This document shows, one piece after another, positions 45,303 through 54,423 of a stretch of DNA of 64,000 bases (positions within the stretch are counted from its first letter, which is position 1; each line of letters begins with the position of its first letter). The notes below the pieces were generated by a model that worked only from the letters and a program-made list of their open reading frames with translations, did not search any database and was not told the origin of the DNA. The stretch spans positions 343,013 to 407,012 of the forward strand of contig NZ_BQXY01000001.1 of NCBI RefSeq assembly GCF_024341905.1. Direction: 5' to 3'. The stretch is from Clostridium folliculivorans (GTDB taxonomy: Bacteria > Bacillota > Clostridia > Clostridiales > Clostridiaceae). The translations under genes and the position numbers were made by a program.

Positions 45303-46094
45303 ATGATATTTTATTTTTCAGGTACAGGTAATTCACTATATGTAGCTAAGTCTATAGCTAAAAATATAGGAGATGATTATACGTCGATAGCGTCAATAAT
45401 AAATGATCCTAGTGAAGAATATGTTTATTGCTTAAAAGAAAATGAAGCAGTAGGTTTTGTTTTTCCAACTTATGCTTGGGCAGCACCAAAGGTAGTAGAA
45501 GCTTTTATAGATAAGTTAATATTAAAGAATTATAAAGATAATTATATTTATTCTGTAGCGACTTGTGGAGGAAATAGTGGACATTTATTAAAAGCCTTTG
45601 GAAAGTTAATAAAAGAAAAAAATATGAGCTTAAATAGCGGATTTGTAGTTCGTATGCCAAATAACTATATTGTGTCTTCAGATATTGATAATCAGAAGCT
45701 TACTGAAGAAAAGCTTAGCAAAGCAAAAGATTATATAGAATATATAACTGAAAATATAAAGAATAGAAAAATAAATGTATTTGAAAGTGTAAACACTTTT
45801 TATGATAGACCTTTAACAAAGATAGTGAGTCCTCTTTTTAACAAATTTGCGCTAAATAATACCAAAAAGTTTTATGCAAATAGCAAGTGTATTTCTTGTG
45901 GATTATGTGAGAAGATTTGTGTTTCAAATACCATAAAAGTTAATGGAAAGCCTGTATGGGGAGATAAGTGTACACAATGCTTAGCTTGTATAAATTGGTG
46001 TCCAGCTAAAGCAATACAATACGGAAAAGGAACGGAGAAAAGGCAGAGGTATACTAATAAAAATATAAAATCTAATGAATTAGTAATTAGATAA
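45303..46094 (+). CDS. EFR1-family flavodoxin-ferredoxin fusion protein
   Basis: A 263-residue cytoplasmic protein. The N-terminal flavodoxin-like domain (about 1-165) starts with the FMN phosphate loop FYFSGTGNSLYVAKSIA and has VFPTYAWAAPKVVEAFIDKL. The C-terminal part holds two [4Fe-4S] clusters of the ferredoxin type, CISCGLCEKIC and CTQCLACINWCP (about 199-236). EFR1 proteins pass electrons between an FMN and iron-sulfur centres in anaerobes; partners are not known. GGGGTGAGGG precedes the ATG, 19 bp after recQ. A family D terminator follows. Confidence 0.92.
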   Translation: MIFYFSGTGNSLYVAKSIAKNIGDDYTSIASIINDPSEEYVYCLKENEAVGFVFPTYAWAAPKVVEAFIDKLILKNYKDNYIYSVATCGGNSGHLLKAFGKLIKEKNMSLNSGFVVRMPNNYIVSSDIDNQKLTEEKLSKAKDYIEYITENIKNRKINVFESVNTFYDRPLTKIVSPLFNKFALNNTKKFYANSKCISCGLCEKICVSNTIKVNGKPVWGDKCTQCLACINWCPAKAIQYGKGTEKRQRYTNKNIKSNELVIR

Positions 46095-46171
46095 TCATAA
46101 ATGTTTATGAAATTTAAAATTTAATCAATAGTAAAAATAAAACTAATTAAAATGATGAAAGTTCCAAACTC

Positions 46172-46233
46172 TCATTTAGAAATGCAGATGTGTAAAGAAA
46201 TCACTAGTTAAAGATATATTAGTGATTTTTTTG
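46172..46233 (+). repeat. Repeat family D, shortened copy with terminator
   Basis: CTCATTTAGAAATGCAGATGTG matches the D core with a seven-base deletion. It is followed by AAATCACTA...TAGTGATTTTTTT, a terminator for the EFR1 gene. Bases 46234-46559 are AT-rich; a long-range hairpin is listed separately. Confidence 0.65.
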
Positions 46234-46375
46234 TTTTACTTTTTATGAAATTATAACTTGAATAAATTATCATATTTTGATGTATAAAGGCTAAATATTA
46301 TATCAAGTTTATTATTAAAATACAATGATTATCATCATAAAATCTAAAATAATATTAAATTAATCTCTAGATACT

Positions 46376-46427
46376 AATGAAAACGTTAGTAAAATCTTAT
46401 TTTCATAAAAATGAGACGTTTTTCATT
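46376..46427 (+). promoter_or_regulatory. Hairpin upstream of amtB
   Basis: AATGAAAACGT (46376-46386) can pair with ACGTTTTTCATT (46416-46427) around about 29 bases. The left arm is itself inside the smaller palindrome ACTAATGAAAACGTTAGT. It may be an operator or an RNA structure controlling the ammonium genes; no known nitrogen riboswitch was recognised. Confidence 0.3.
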
Positions 46428-46559
46428 GAAAAATTAACAGATTGTTGATAGCCCCCTTGAAGATTCATAAAATAAGAATATGAAATAATTAATAATTTTA
46501 AATTTGTAGTTTAATAAATTTAACTACTGAAAAATAATATTAAAAAGGGGGAAAATTTT

Positions 46560-47792
46560 ATGAACGGGGTAAACGGAGCAGATACAACCTTTGTGATCTT
46601 TGCAACAGCATTAGTTATGCTAATGACTCCAGGACTAGCTTTATTTTATGGAGGAATGGTAAGAAGAAAGAATGTGCTAAGTACTACAATGCATAGTTAT
46701 GCGGCAGTAGCAATAGTATCAATTCAATGGATATTAATTGGGTACACATTATGTTTTGGAACAGATATTAGGGGAATTCTAGGAGGATTCAATTTCTTAG
46801 GGCTAAATGGTGTAACATTTGCACCAAATGCTGATTATGCAGCTACAATACCTCAACAAGCATTTATGTTGTTCCAACTTATGTTTGCAATAATAACTCC
46901 AGCACTAATATCTGGAGCAGTAGCTGAAAGAGTTAAATTTTTATCTTTTGCATTATTCATATTACTTTGGAGTACTTTTGTGTATGATCCTGTTGCACAC
47001 TGGGTATGGGGTGTAGGTGGATGGATTAGAAATCTTGGAGCATTAGATTTTGCAGGAGGTAACGTTGTTCATATAAGTTCTGGTGTTTCAGCGTTAGTTT
47101 TTGCATTAGTACTAGGTAAGAGAAAGAGATTAGAAACAATAACTCCACACAATATACCAATGACAGTCCTTGGGGCAGGAGTGTTATGGTTTGGTTGGTT
47201 CGGATTTAATGCAGGAAGTGCTTTAGCTATAAATGATGTTGCACTTAACGCATTTATAACAACAAATACATCTGCTGCTATGTCAGCAATCAGTTGGGGA
47301 TTATGTGAGTATTTACACAGAAAGAAAGTTACTTCATTAGGTATAGCTAGTGGTGCTGTAGCAGGTCTAGTAGCAATAACACCAGGTGCTGGTTTTGTAA
47401 CGCCGTTCTCAGCAATAGCAATAGGTCTTATAGGTGGAGCAGTATGCTTCTATGCAGTAACTGTTCTTAAGAAAAAATTCGGATATGATGATGCTTTAGA
47501 TGCATTTGGATGTCATGGAATAGGTGGTATTTGGGGTGGTATAGCAACTGGTATATTCGCTTCAAAAGCAGTAAATTCAGCAGGTGCAGATGGATTAATC
47601 CACGGAAATCTTCATCTGTTGGGTGCTCAATTAGTTGCTATACTGGCAACAGTTGCATATTCTGCTATAATTACATTTATAATATTAAAAGCAATGAATG
47701 CAGTATCAGCTTTAAGAGTAAAAGACGAAGACGAGCAAGTAGGATTAGATGTATCGCAACATGGTGAAGAGGCTTATGGTGGAATTATCTAA
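46560..47792 (+). CDS. amtB: Ammonium transporter
   Basis: A 410-residue Amt/Rh-family channel with eleven predicted membrane segments. It starts GADTTFVIFATALVMLMTPGLALFYGGMVRRKN-like and carries the conserved DFAGGNVVHISSG with the first pore-lining His (twin-His pair), and ALDAFGCHGIGGIWGG with the second. The short cytoplasmic tail ends EEAYGGII. There is no signal peptide, as in many Firmicute Amt proteins. It takes up ammonium and is blocked by the PII protein encoded directly downstream. AAAGGGGG precedes the start. The pairing amtB-glnB in one operon is the classic arrangement. Confidence 0.95.
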   Translation: MNGVNGADTTFVIFATALVMLMTPGLALFYGGMVRRKNVLSTTMHSYAAVAIVSIQWILIGYTLCFGTDIRGILGGFNFLGLNGVTFAPNADYAATIPQQAFMLFQLMFAIITPALISGAVAERVKFLSFALFILLWSTFVYDPVAHWVWGVGGWIRNLGALDFAGGNVVHISSGVSALVFALVLGKRKRLETITPHNIPMTVLGAGVLWFGWFGFNAGSALAINDVALNAFITTNTSAAMSAISWGLCEYLHRKKVTSLGIASGAVAGLVAITPGAGFVTPFSAIAIGLIGGAVCFYAVTVLKKKFGYDDALDAFGCHGIGGIWGGIATGIFASKAVNSAGADGLIHGNLHLLGAQLVAILATVAYSAIITFIILKAMNAVSALRVKDEDEQVGLDVSQHGEEAYGGII

Positions 47793-47823
47793 TTAGCATA
47801 TGAATGAAAAGGAGGCTATATAA

Positions 47824-48189
47824 ATGGGAGAAAAGCTTAGTAAAATAGACATAATAATATCACCAGCTAGATTTGATGAATTAAAAGATGCATTGTGTGC
47901 TATCGGAATAACAGGGATGACAGTATCTAATGTATTAGGCTGTGGTATGCAAAAAGGCCATAAGGAGTATTATAGAGGCCTAGCAGTAGAAATGAATTTA
48001 CTTCCTAAAATAAAACTAGAAATCGTCGTATGTGATGTTCCAGTTGATTTAGTAGTGGATACAGCTAAGAAGATACTTCATACAGGTAAAATTGGGGATG
48101 GAAAGATTTTTGTCTATGATGTGGAAAATGTTATAAGAATAAGCACTGGGCAAGAAGGAAGAGATGCGCTTCAGTATTCAAAAGAATAG
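47824..48189 (+). CDS. glnB: Nitrogen regulatory PII-family protein
   Basis: A 121-residue protein of the PII (GlnB/GlnK) family. It has IIISPARFDELKDALCAIGITGMTVSNVLGCGMQKGHKEYYRG, carrying the T-loop with Tyr at the usual modification position (KGHKEYYRG), then KIKLEIVVCDVPVDLVVDTAKKILHTGKIGDGKIFVYDVENVIRI-like C-terminal signatures. PII trimers bind ATP/ADP and 2-oxoglutarate and plug AmtB when nitrogen is plentiful. It lies 31 bp after amtB with AAAGGAGG before the start, so the name glnK would fit equally. A strong terminator follows at 48209-48247. Confidence 0.94.
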   Translation: MGEKLSKIDIIISPARFDELKDALCAIGITGMTVSNVLGCGMQKGHKEYYRGLAVEMNLLPKIKLEIVVCDVPVDLVVDTAKKILHTGKIGDGKIFVYDVENVIRISTGQEGRDALQYSKE

Positions 48190-48208
48190 ATTTTATTTAC
48201 TCAACAAA

Positions 48209-48247
48209 GAAAGATCGAACGGGATTAATTCCCTTTCGATCTTTTTT
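48209..48247 (+). terminator. Terminator after glnB
   Basis: AAAGATCGAACGGGA pairs with TCCCTTTCGATCTTT with one mismatch around TTAAT and is followed by TTTTTGTT. Confidence 0.88.
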
Positions 48248-48325
48248 GTTAGGCCCTATTAAAGGACTATACTGGAAACTTTAACATAGCCTATTATTAT
48301 TTTACTACATTATATAGTAACCAAA

Positions 48326-49339
48326 TTACTCTAGGGTTTTAAACTCGTAGCCTTGGGCACTTAGATATTCAATTATACTAGGCAAGGCTTTAGCGGTCTC
48401 CTCTTTGCCATAAGTATCGTGCATAAGTATTATTACCTTATTCTTATTTGATACAGATTCCTTAACCATTTGAAGTAATTCTTGAGAAATCTTTTTCTTT
48501 CCTTCTGCATCTGAGTCAGAGGCATTCCAATCTACAGAGAGATATTTTTCTTGTTTTAACCGTTGATCAAAGTAAGGGAGATTGGGATCATGATAGTAAG
48601 ATCTACTCATGTATCCGCCGGGAAGTCTTATAAGCCTAGTATTGAATTTATTTCCTAGGATATCCTTCAAAATAGTATTAGTTCTATATACTTCTGACAT
48701 AAAGTAGTCTGTATCTATCTTATTATTAGGATATAGCTTGTTTAAATCATGCGAATAGGTGTGATTGCCAATAGCGTTACCGTAAGTATATATATTTCTG
48801 ACCAAGCTTCTAGTATGAGAATTTTTTTGTATATTATTACCTAATAGAAAGAATGTTGCATTTATATTATATTTCTTTAATGTTTCTAAGACTTTTGGGG
48901 TAATAGTAGTTGATGGACCATCATCAAAAGTTAAATAGACAATTTTCTTTCCATCCTCTAAGAGAGCATCTTCAAATCTAATTGAAGTTTTTGTTGAATT
49001 TATAGGAATTATATCATTAATAGGAGTATTGGTATTAGTATTAGTGGTGTTAGAAATATTTTTAGAAGAAAGTATGGAATCTAATTCAAGATACTTGAAG
49101 TTAAAAATAGTGTCATTAGCTTCATAGGTAATTATCCAATTCTTTTCATTATAGAGATTCGAAAAATTATTCTGTTTGACAGTGAGGTCGTAATTGCTAC
49201 TAATGATATACCTATCTATTAGGATTACAGTGGAAAGTATTAGAGTTAGAGTAAGAAAAATGATTGAAAATATAAAGAATTTCAGCATCTTCATAAGTTT
49301 TGTAAAAGTTTTCTTTACAAACTTAAAAATCTTTAACAT
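48326..49339 (-). CDS. Membrane-anchored polysaccharide deacetylase (NodB/PdaA-like)
   Basis: A protein of about 337 residues. A membrane segment near the N-terminus (about 20-45, MLKFFIFSIIFLTLTLILSTVILI) is followed by an extracytoplasmic stem (about 50-135). The NodB domain (about 137-330) has the metal Asp in LTFDDGPST, the two His in NHTYSHD and the catalytic-end motif ILMHDTYGK. It removes acetyl groups from cell-wall or spore-cortex peptidoglycan or another N-acetylated polymer. ATG at 49339 has GGGGAGG upstream at slightly long spacing; an in-frame ATG at 49405 lacks a site. It is a single gene. Confidence 0.9.
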   Translation of the reverse strand: MLKIFKFVKKTFTKLMKMLKFFIFSIIFLTLTLILSTVILIDRYIISSNYDLTVKQNNFSNLYNEKNWIITYEANDTIFNFKYLELDSILSSKNISNTTNTNTNTPINDIIPINSTKTSIRFEDALLEDGKKIVYLTFDDGPSTTITPKVLETLKKYNINATFFLLGNNIQKNSHTRSLVRNIYTYGNAIGNHTYSHDLNKLYPNNKIDTDYFMSEVYRTNTILKDILGNKFNTRLIRLPGGYMSRSYYHDPNLPYFDQRLKQEKYLSVDWNASDSDAEGKKKISQELLQMVKESVSNKNKVIILMHDTYGKEETAKALPSIIEYLSAQGYEFKTLE

Positions 49340-49636
49340 AATTAAACTTATTACCTCCCCTAACGAAAAGTAATTATTTGATGGGTAACCGATTAATTTC
49401 AACATGATGCTTTAACATCGTCAGTTTATAATATGCTGATGGAGTTAGAAATGGAATAGAGATATTATTACAATGTTGTTACTTATTCCCTAAGGTCTCA
49501 TGATAGAATATTAAAAAGATGATGTATAAAGAGTTAAGGTTAGATTTAACGATGTTTATTAGGACGAGGTAAAGTTTTTAACTTCAAGATAACATCTTCA
49601 ATGAATAAGTTTTAGGGTTAAAGTTGTCCATCTTTA

Positions 49637-49666
49637 TTGATAACTTCATAGTTAATAAGGTATAAT
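49637..49666 (+). promoter_or_regulatory. Sigma-A promoter before the GGDEF-EAL gene
   Basis: TTGATA (49637-49642), an 18-bp spacer and TATAAT (49661-49666) lie 60 bp before the gene. The stretch 49340-49636, between the divergent genes, holds nothing else that I recognise. Confidence 0.55.
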
Positions 49667-49688
49667 TTTAAGATATGGATATCTAGAT

Positions 49689-52355
49689 TTGATACAGTTA
49701 CCAAAACTGGGAGGATTAGAAATGAAATTTATTTATAGATTAAGAATGAGATCAAAACTCATAATAGCATTTACAATAATATCACTTTTTAGTGGAGTAA
49801 TGGGATTAGTTGCATTAAAAAATATTAGAGATCTCAATAATAATAGTGCGATTATGTATGAAAGAAATTCAAGAGTAATAAAAGATATTACCTTAGTCAA
49901 GTCAAACTTAGTCCAAATCAATCTTGATATTTATATGATATTAGATGATAAAAATTCCAATAAAATAAAAACTTTAGTAGACGAAATAAATAACTTGAAA
50001 AACAAGGATGATGAATTACTAGCTGATTATGAGAAACATATAGTAGAAAGTGATGATAGAAAATTATTCGGTGACTTGAAAAATATATTGAGTGTATATA
50101 GGCAATATAGAGAAAGGTTACTAGCGTATATAGATGAAGGAAATTATGATAAAGCGTGGACCATATATAATGATCTAGAGATAGTCAGTGATAATATAGT
50201 AAAAAATGTTGAAAATTATATTGAATTTAACTCAAGTGTTGCTGAGAAGTATGACAATTATAATAGACAGTTATATCGTGATACTATCATATCAATGATT
50301 ACTATAGGGGTATTAGGTTTTCTAATTTCAATATTTGTAGGGTATTTTATAGCCTATAGGATTTCTGGGAAAATCAAGACAATATTAGATTTTGCAAAAT
50401 CTTTGACTGAAGGTAATCTTGACCACAAAATAATTATGGAATCCAGAGATGAGATCGGGCAATTAGCCATTGCATTAAATAAGGCCGCTGATAAAAGAAA
50501 AGAGTACGAAGAGAACTTAATGGGGAGTTACGAGGAACTTGAAGCATCCTATGAAGAAGTTAGAGCTTTAGAGCAGGAAGTAAGAGAAAAATATAATGAT
50601 TTAGAAGCTTCATTTGAGGAAATAACTGCCTTAGAGCAGGAGTTAAGAGAAAAGTATACAGAGATATCAATAAATGAAGAATTGCTAAGAAATAATGAAG
50701 AGTGGTACAAACTTATAACTGAGGCATCTTATGATGCACTTTGGGATTGGAATATAAAAGATGGAAAAATGTTTTTTTCAGATCAATGGTACAAGATATT
50801 AGGATATGATAAGGAAAAAACAAAAGACATAGATTGGACTAAGCTAGTTAATGAAGAAGACTACGAAAGAATGGTAAATGTTATAAAAGAAAATTGGGAG
50901 AAAAAGAATTCAGTCTTTACAATAGAGTACAGAATCAAAGATGTTAATGGTATTTATACATGGATGCAGACTATAGGGAAAACATTATTTGATTCAGAAG
51001 GGAAACCCTATAGATTAGCTGGATCACATAAAAATATAACAGATATAAAAGAATACCAACACAGATTAGAATACATAGCATACCATGATTATTTGACCGA
51101 TTTGCCTAATAGGCAGTATATGCATAAAGTAGCAGAAAAGTATTTTGATAAAAGAGACATCTGCGAACATAGTAAAAGAGCATTAATATTTGTTGATATT
51201 GATAATTTTAAATACATAAACGATACTTTAGGACACAACTTTGGGGATTTTTTAATATGTGCTATTGCTGATAGACTTAATAGAATCAAGGGAGCAGATG
51301 ATTTATTGATTAGATTAGGTGGAGATGAGTTTGTAATAATATTAAATTCAATCCAGGATAGAACTCAAGTAGAGAATTTCTGCAATGTCATGCTAGAAAG
51401 TTTTGAATCTTCATTTAATGTAGACAGTAACTACTTGCAGGTAACGTCTAGCATTGGAATTGCAATTTTTCCGGAAGATGGTGAAAGAATAGATGATCTT
51501 TTAACTAAAGCGGATATAGCGATGTATAAATCCAAAAGTTTAGGTAAAAACAACTACACATTCTTCCATTCAGGAATGAATGATAAAGTTATTGAAAGAA
51601 TGGAGATAGAAAAGTACTTAAGAAATGCGTTAGATAAAAATGAATTTATACTTTATTATCAACCTCAAGTTGATGCTAATAGTGGTATGATATGTAGCTT
51701 TGAAGCCTTAATTAGATGGAATAGTCCAGAACTAGGCTTTGTGCCTCCTGATAGATTCATTACCTTAGCGGAAGAGAACCATAGGATAATAGAGATTGGA
51801 AACTGGGTGCTAAGGAATGCATGCGAGTTTATAAAAGAAGTACATACAAATGGTCATGATAAATGTTATATATCAATAAATGTATCGGTAATTCAATTAA
51901 TGCAAAGCGATTTTGTAGATAATGTTTTAAAGATTATAAGTGATATTACAATAGATCCAAATTATATTGAATTAGAGATTACTGAATCCATATTTATTGA
52001 AACTTATGACAGTATAAGTGACAAATTAAATAGATTGAGAGATATAGGGATTAAAATAGCTCTAGATGATTTTGGGAAGGGGTACTCTTCATTAAGTTAT
52101 CTGAAACAGCTACCTATAAGTACTTTAAAAATTGATAAGATATTCATAGATGATGTTGCTGAAGAACACAAGATATCTTTAGTAGAAAATATAATAGATA
52201 TAGGACATAAGATGAATCTAAAAGTTGTTGCAGAAGGTGTAGAAACTGAAGAACAGTTGAATTATCTAAATAAATATAGCTGTGATAGAATACAGGGATA
52301 TTATTTTAGTAGGCCGGTTCCTCAGAATGAAGCAATTAGTTTGCTTAATAGATAA
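49689..52355 (+). CDS. Membrane sensor PAS-GGDEF-EAL protein (c-di-GMP metabolism)
   Basis: An 888-residue protein. A membrane segment (about 22-42), a helical extracytoplasmic 4HB-type sensor (about 45-195), a second segment (about 200-225), a HAMP region (about 226-275) and a coiled coil with an internal repeat (about 276-335) come first. A PAS domain (about 340-455), a GGDEF domain (about 465-625, LIRLGGDEFVIIL) and an EAL domain (about 640-885) follow. The EAL part keeps the acidic residues needed for hydrolysis: EALIRW, ELEITESI, DDFGKGYSSLSYL, KIDKIFI and EGVETEEQ. Both domains look active. GGGAGGA lies before an internal ATG at 49722, seven bases ahead of MKFIYRL, which may be the real start. 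Confidence 0.92.
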   Translation: MIQLPKLGGLEMKFIYRLRMRSKLIIAFTIISLFSGVMGLVALKNIRDLNNNSAIMYERNSRVIKDITLVKSNLVQINLDIYMILDDKNSNKIKTLVDEINNLKNKDDELLADYEKHIVESDDRKLFGDLKNILSVYRQYRERLLAYIDEGNYDKAWTIYNDLEIVSDNIVKNVENYIEFNSSVAEKYDNYNRQLYRDTIISMITIGVLGFLISIFVGYFIAYRISGKIKTILDFAKSLTEGNLDHKIIMESRDEIGQLAIALNKAADKRKEYEENLMGSYEELEASYEEVRALEQEVREKYNDLEASFEEITALEQELREKYTEISINEELLRNNEEWYKLITEASYDALWDWNIKDGKMFFSDQWYKILGYDKEKTKDIDWTKLVNEEDYERMVNVIKENWEKKNSVFTIEYRIKDVNGIYTWMQTIGKTLFDSEGKPYRLAGSHKNITDIKEYQHRLEYIAYHDYLTDLPNRQYMHKVAEKYFDKRDICEHSKRALIFVDIDNFKYINDTLGHNFGDFLICAIADRLNRIKGADDLLIRLGGDEFVIILNSIQDRTQVENFCNVMLESFESSFNVDSNYLQVTSSIGIAIFPEDGERIDDLLTKADIAMYKSKSLGKNNYTFFHSGMNDKVIERMEIEKYLRNALDKNEFILYYQPQVDANSGMICSFEALIRWNSPELGFVPPDRFITLAEENHRIIEIGNWVLRNACEFIKEVHTNGHDKCYISINVSVIQLMQSDFVDNVLKIISDITIDPNYIELEITESIFIETYDSISDKLNRLRDIGIKIALDDFGKGYSSLSYLKQLPISTLKIDKIFIDDVAEEHKISLVENIIDIGHKMNLKVVAEGVETEEQLNYLNKYSCDRIQGYYFSRPVPQNEAISLLNR

Positions 52356-52372
52356 AGTTAATAATTAGGAAA

Positions 52373-52413
52373 GAGCTTAGTATTGAATAATATTTCAATA
52401 CTAAGCTTTTTTA
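52373..52413 (+). terminator. Terminator after the GGDEF-EAL gene
   Basis: AGAGCTTAGTATTGAA and TTCAATACTAAGCTTT form an almost perfect 15-bp stem with a short loop and a following TTTTTT. Confidence 0.9.
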
Positions 52414-52582
52414 TTCTTTAGGAATTTATATCTCAATTATATCTGGGGATAATTATGCGAACAGACTTAAGACGTAATATAAGTTAAAGAATAAACTCAT
52501 CTAAGAATGTCCGTTAGTTGAATTTTTATTTAATTAATTATGAAATTATGGAAACAATATAATATAGAGGTGGTGAATTTTT

Positions 52583-52708
52583 TTGAAAGATATAAATAAA
52601 GTTTACAAAATAAACAGAAGAAACATTCAGGATTACTTAGAATCTTCCAATAAAATAGAGACTAAGATGCAATCAATTATAGTAAGGCTTTACCCGCAAT
52701 TGAAGTAG
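52583..52708 (+). CDS. Small ORF 1 (41 residues)
   Basis: A TTG start (52583) with AGGTGGTGA at about nine bases leads to a 41-residue basic peptide (starts MKDINKVYKINRRN, ends VRLYPQLK). It shows no membrane segment or Cys pattern and I do not recognise it. The site strength and full reading make it a plausible small protein, but a chance frame cannot be excluded. Confidence 0.4.
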   Translation: MKDINKVYKINRRNIQDYLESSNKIETKMQSIIVRLYPQLK

Positions 52709-52788
52709 AGAAGTTATTTGACATAGAATTCGAATAAAATAATCCATATAAGCTAAGTCTATATACGAGAGAAGAAAGGGGTGCTTCT

Positions 52789-52887
52789 ATGTTTGGAAAA
52801 TATGTAGAAATAATTTTTACATCCATATCTGTTCTTATTGTTGTGTGGACTGTTTTAGTACTTGTTGTTGATAGAGAAAAGGTATGA
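52789..52887 (+). CDS. Small ORF 2: single-pass membrane peptide (32 residues)
   Basis: ATG at 52789, preceded by AAAGGGGTG, encodes a 32-residue peptide. It consists of a short polar start (MFGKYVE), one hydrophobic segment of about 20 residues (IIFTSISVLIVVWTVLVLVV) and a charged end (DREKV). This is the shape of small single-pass membrane regulators or toxin-like peptides. I do not recognise it. Confidence 0.45.
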   Translation: MFGKYVEIIFTSISVLIVVWTVLVLVVDREKV

Positions 52888-52947
52888 GTAATTAGAAGGT
52901 TTTGATATACAAGATATAATATTATTAAAAAGTGGTTAGAGGTTTTT

Positions 52948-53076
52948 ATGAGAAATAAGAATATAAGAGAAGTACAAGGCCTTTATGAACTAGCTTGCAA
53001 GTATAACATAAAATATTTGTTAGATAGTTCTTATTTTAAAATTAACCCGGAATATGATTTGTATGAAAAAGAGTGA
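52948..53076 (+). CDS. Small ORF 3 (42 residues)
   Basis: ATG at 52948 with AGAGG upstream starts a 42-residue polar peptide (MRNKNIREVQGLYELACKYN, ending YEKE). It lacks a membrane segment. It lies 61 bp after small ORF 2 in the same direction, and all three may belong to one transcript. I do not recognise it. Confidence 0.38.
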   Translation: MRNKNIREVQGLYELACKYNIKYLLDSSYFKINPEYDLYEKE

Positions 53077-53198
53077 ATTAACAGGCTGATTATATTAAAT
53101 TATGTGTTAAGTTTGTGTAATAATTATTTAAAGGCACATAATCTCACACACTCATCTCACAGTTATTATAAAAATACATTTTATAATAAATTAATATG

Positions 53199-53293
53199 GA
53201 TGTACCACTTCGTAATAAAATTTATATTTTTAAATTCTCTCACCAGAAGTCGTGAGAGTTTTAAAAATAGATTTCGGTACGAACTGTTACATC
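53199..53293 (+). repeat. Repeat family A, full copy
   Basis: Left arm GATGTACCACTTCGTAATAA, inner hairpin CTCTCACCAGAAGTCGTGAGAG, then AAAATAGATTTCGGTACGAA and right arm ACTGTTACATC. Two bases of the right arm have changed. It stands in the leader of the beta-lactamase-like gene. Confidence 0.82.
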
Positions 53294-53327
53294 TTAGAAA
53301 GTAATATTGTATGAGAGGTTGATAGGT

Positions 53328-54290
53328 GTGAAAAAGAAATACGTGTATACTTGTATGGTTGCAGCTATATTCATGATAGTTTTTGTAGGCTATAGAAACA
53401 ATGGACAGGCTCAGGGGTTGGTGAATCAAGATGGAATCACTGCAAGTTCTAATACCAATGTATCACAAAATACAAATATGTTAATAGCTCAGCATAAAGA
53501 AGTAGATGATGAGAAAATAGAAGAATTAAAAGAAGCTGAGGAAATAAAATTAGATAAACAAAAAAAACTAGATGAACTTAAAGCAAAGGTTGAAGAATTT
53601 ATTAAAGACAATAAGGACAATGTTGGGATAGCTTATTATGATTTAAATTCATCTTTAGGATTTAGCATAAATGGGGACAAGGCTTTTAAAGCTGCTAGTA
53701 CTGTAAAGGTTCCTATCAGTATGGCTACTGTTGACCTTATAAAAGAAAATAAATTAACTATGGATCAAGGTGTTGTTTACTTATCTCAGGATTATGAGGA
53801 TGGAGCTGGTATATTGCAAGGTACCAGTAGACTAAGTAAACCGATAAATATAAGTACATTAATTGATTACTCAATAAAGTATTCAGACAATATAGCTGTA
53901 AATATGCTTTTAAGGACTATAACACCAGATTATAAATATTCGTATATTGAGAATATAGTCAAGCATACAGTAAACAGATCGGAAAACGAAACATCGGCTT
54001 TAGATTCTTTAGAAATATTAAAAAAGTTATATTTTAATAATGACAATAATGAGTATTTTAAGACAATTATTGATGATATGAAAAATACAGTTTATCATGA
54101 TAGAATTGATAAGTACATACCGCAAGAAATTGTTGCGCATAAGATTGGAGATTATGAAGATTACGTAAATGATATAGGAATAATATATTCTAATGAGCCT
54201 TATATATTAACAGTATTTACAAAGAATACAAATGGAGATCCTGATGAGCTTATAGCAAAACTTTCTAAGTATATATATGAAAATAGATAA
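53328..54290 (+). CDS. Class A beta-lactamase-like serine hydrolase, membrane-anchored
   Basis: A 320-residue protein. A membrane anchor (about 4-22) is followed by a charged coiled linker rich in Glu and Lys (about 55-95) and a domain of the beta-lactamase2/class A type (about 95-320). The active-site SxxK is in ASTVKVPISM, the SDN loop in YSDNIAVNML, and the KTG-like triad is read as HKIGD near residue 270. The changed third motif and absence of a clear Glu in an omega-loop EPxxN suggest a D,D-peptidase or other serine hydrolase rather than a strong lactamase. The start is GTG at 53328; GAGAGG lies about nine bases before it, while an in-frame TTG at 53307 lacks a site. Confidence 0.82.
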   Translation: MKKKYVYTCMVAAIFMIVFVGYRNNGQAQGLVNQDGITASSNTNVSQNTNMLIAQHKEVDDEKIEELKEAEEIKLDKQKKLDELKAKVEEFIKDNKDNVGIAYYDLNSSLGFSINGDKAFKAASTVKVPISMATVDLIKENKLTMDQGVVYLSQDYEDGAGILQGTSRLSKPINISTLIDYSIKYSDNIAVNMLLRTITPDYKYSYIENIVKHTVNRSENETSALDSLEILKKLYFNNDNNEYFKTIIDDMKNTVYHDRIDKYIPQEIVAHKIGDYEDYVNDIGIIYSNEPYILTVFTKNTNGDPDELIAKLSKYIYENR

Positions 54291-54423
54291 AGTTGAAATC
54301 TTTTACTGTTAATATTAAAATTATTTTAGTATACAATTATATACTTAGATTGTAATAATGGTGAGCTTTTTTATTGTTTATGAGCTAAAGTATATAATGT
54401 GATTCTTACCTTAGGAGGAAAGT

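Noticed and set aside
53104..53304. 66-codon plus-strand ORF before the beta-lactamase-like gene
   Set aside because: Most of it lies inside the family A repeat and it lacks a ribosome binding site.
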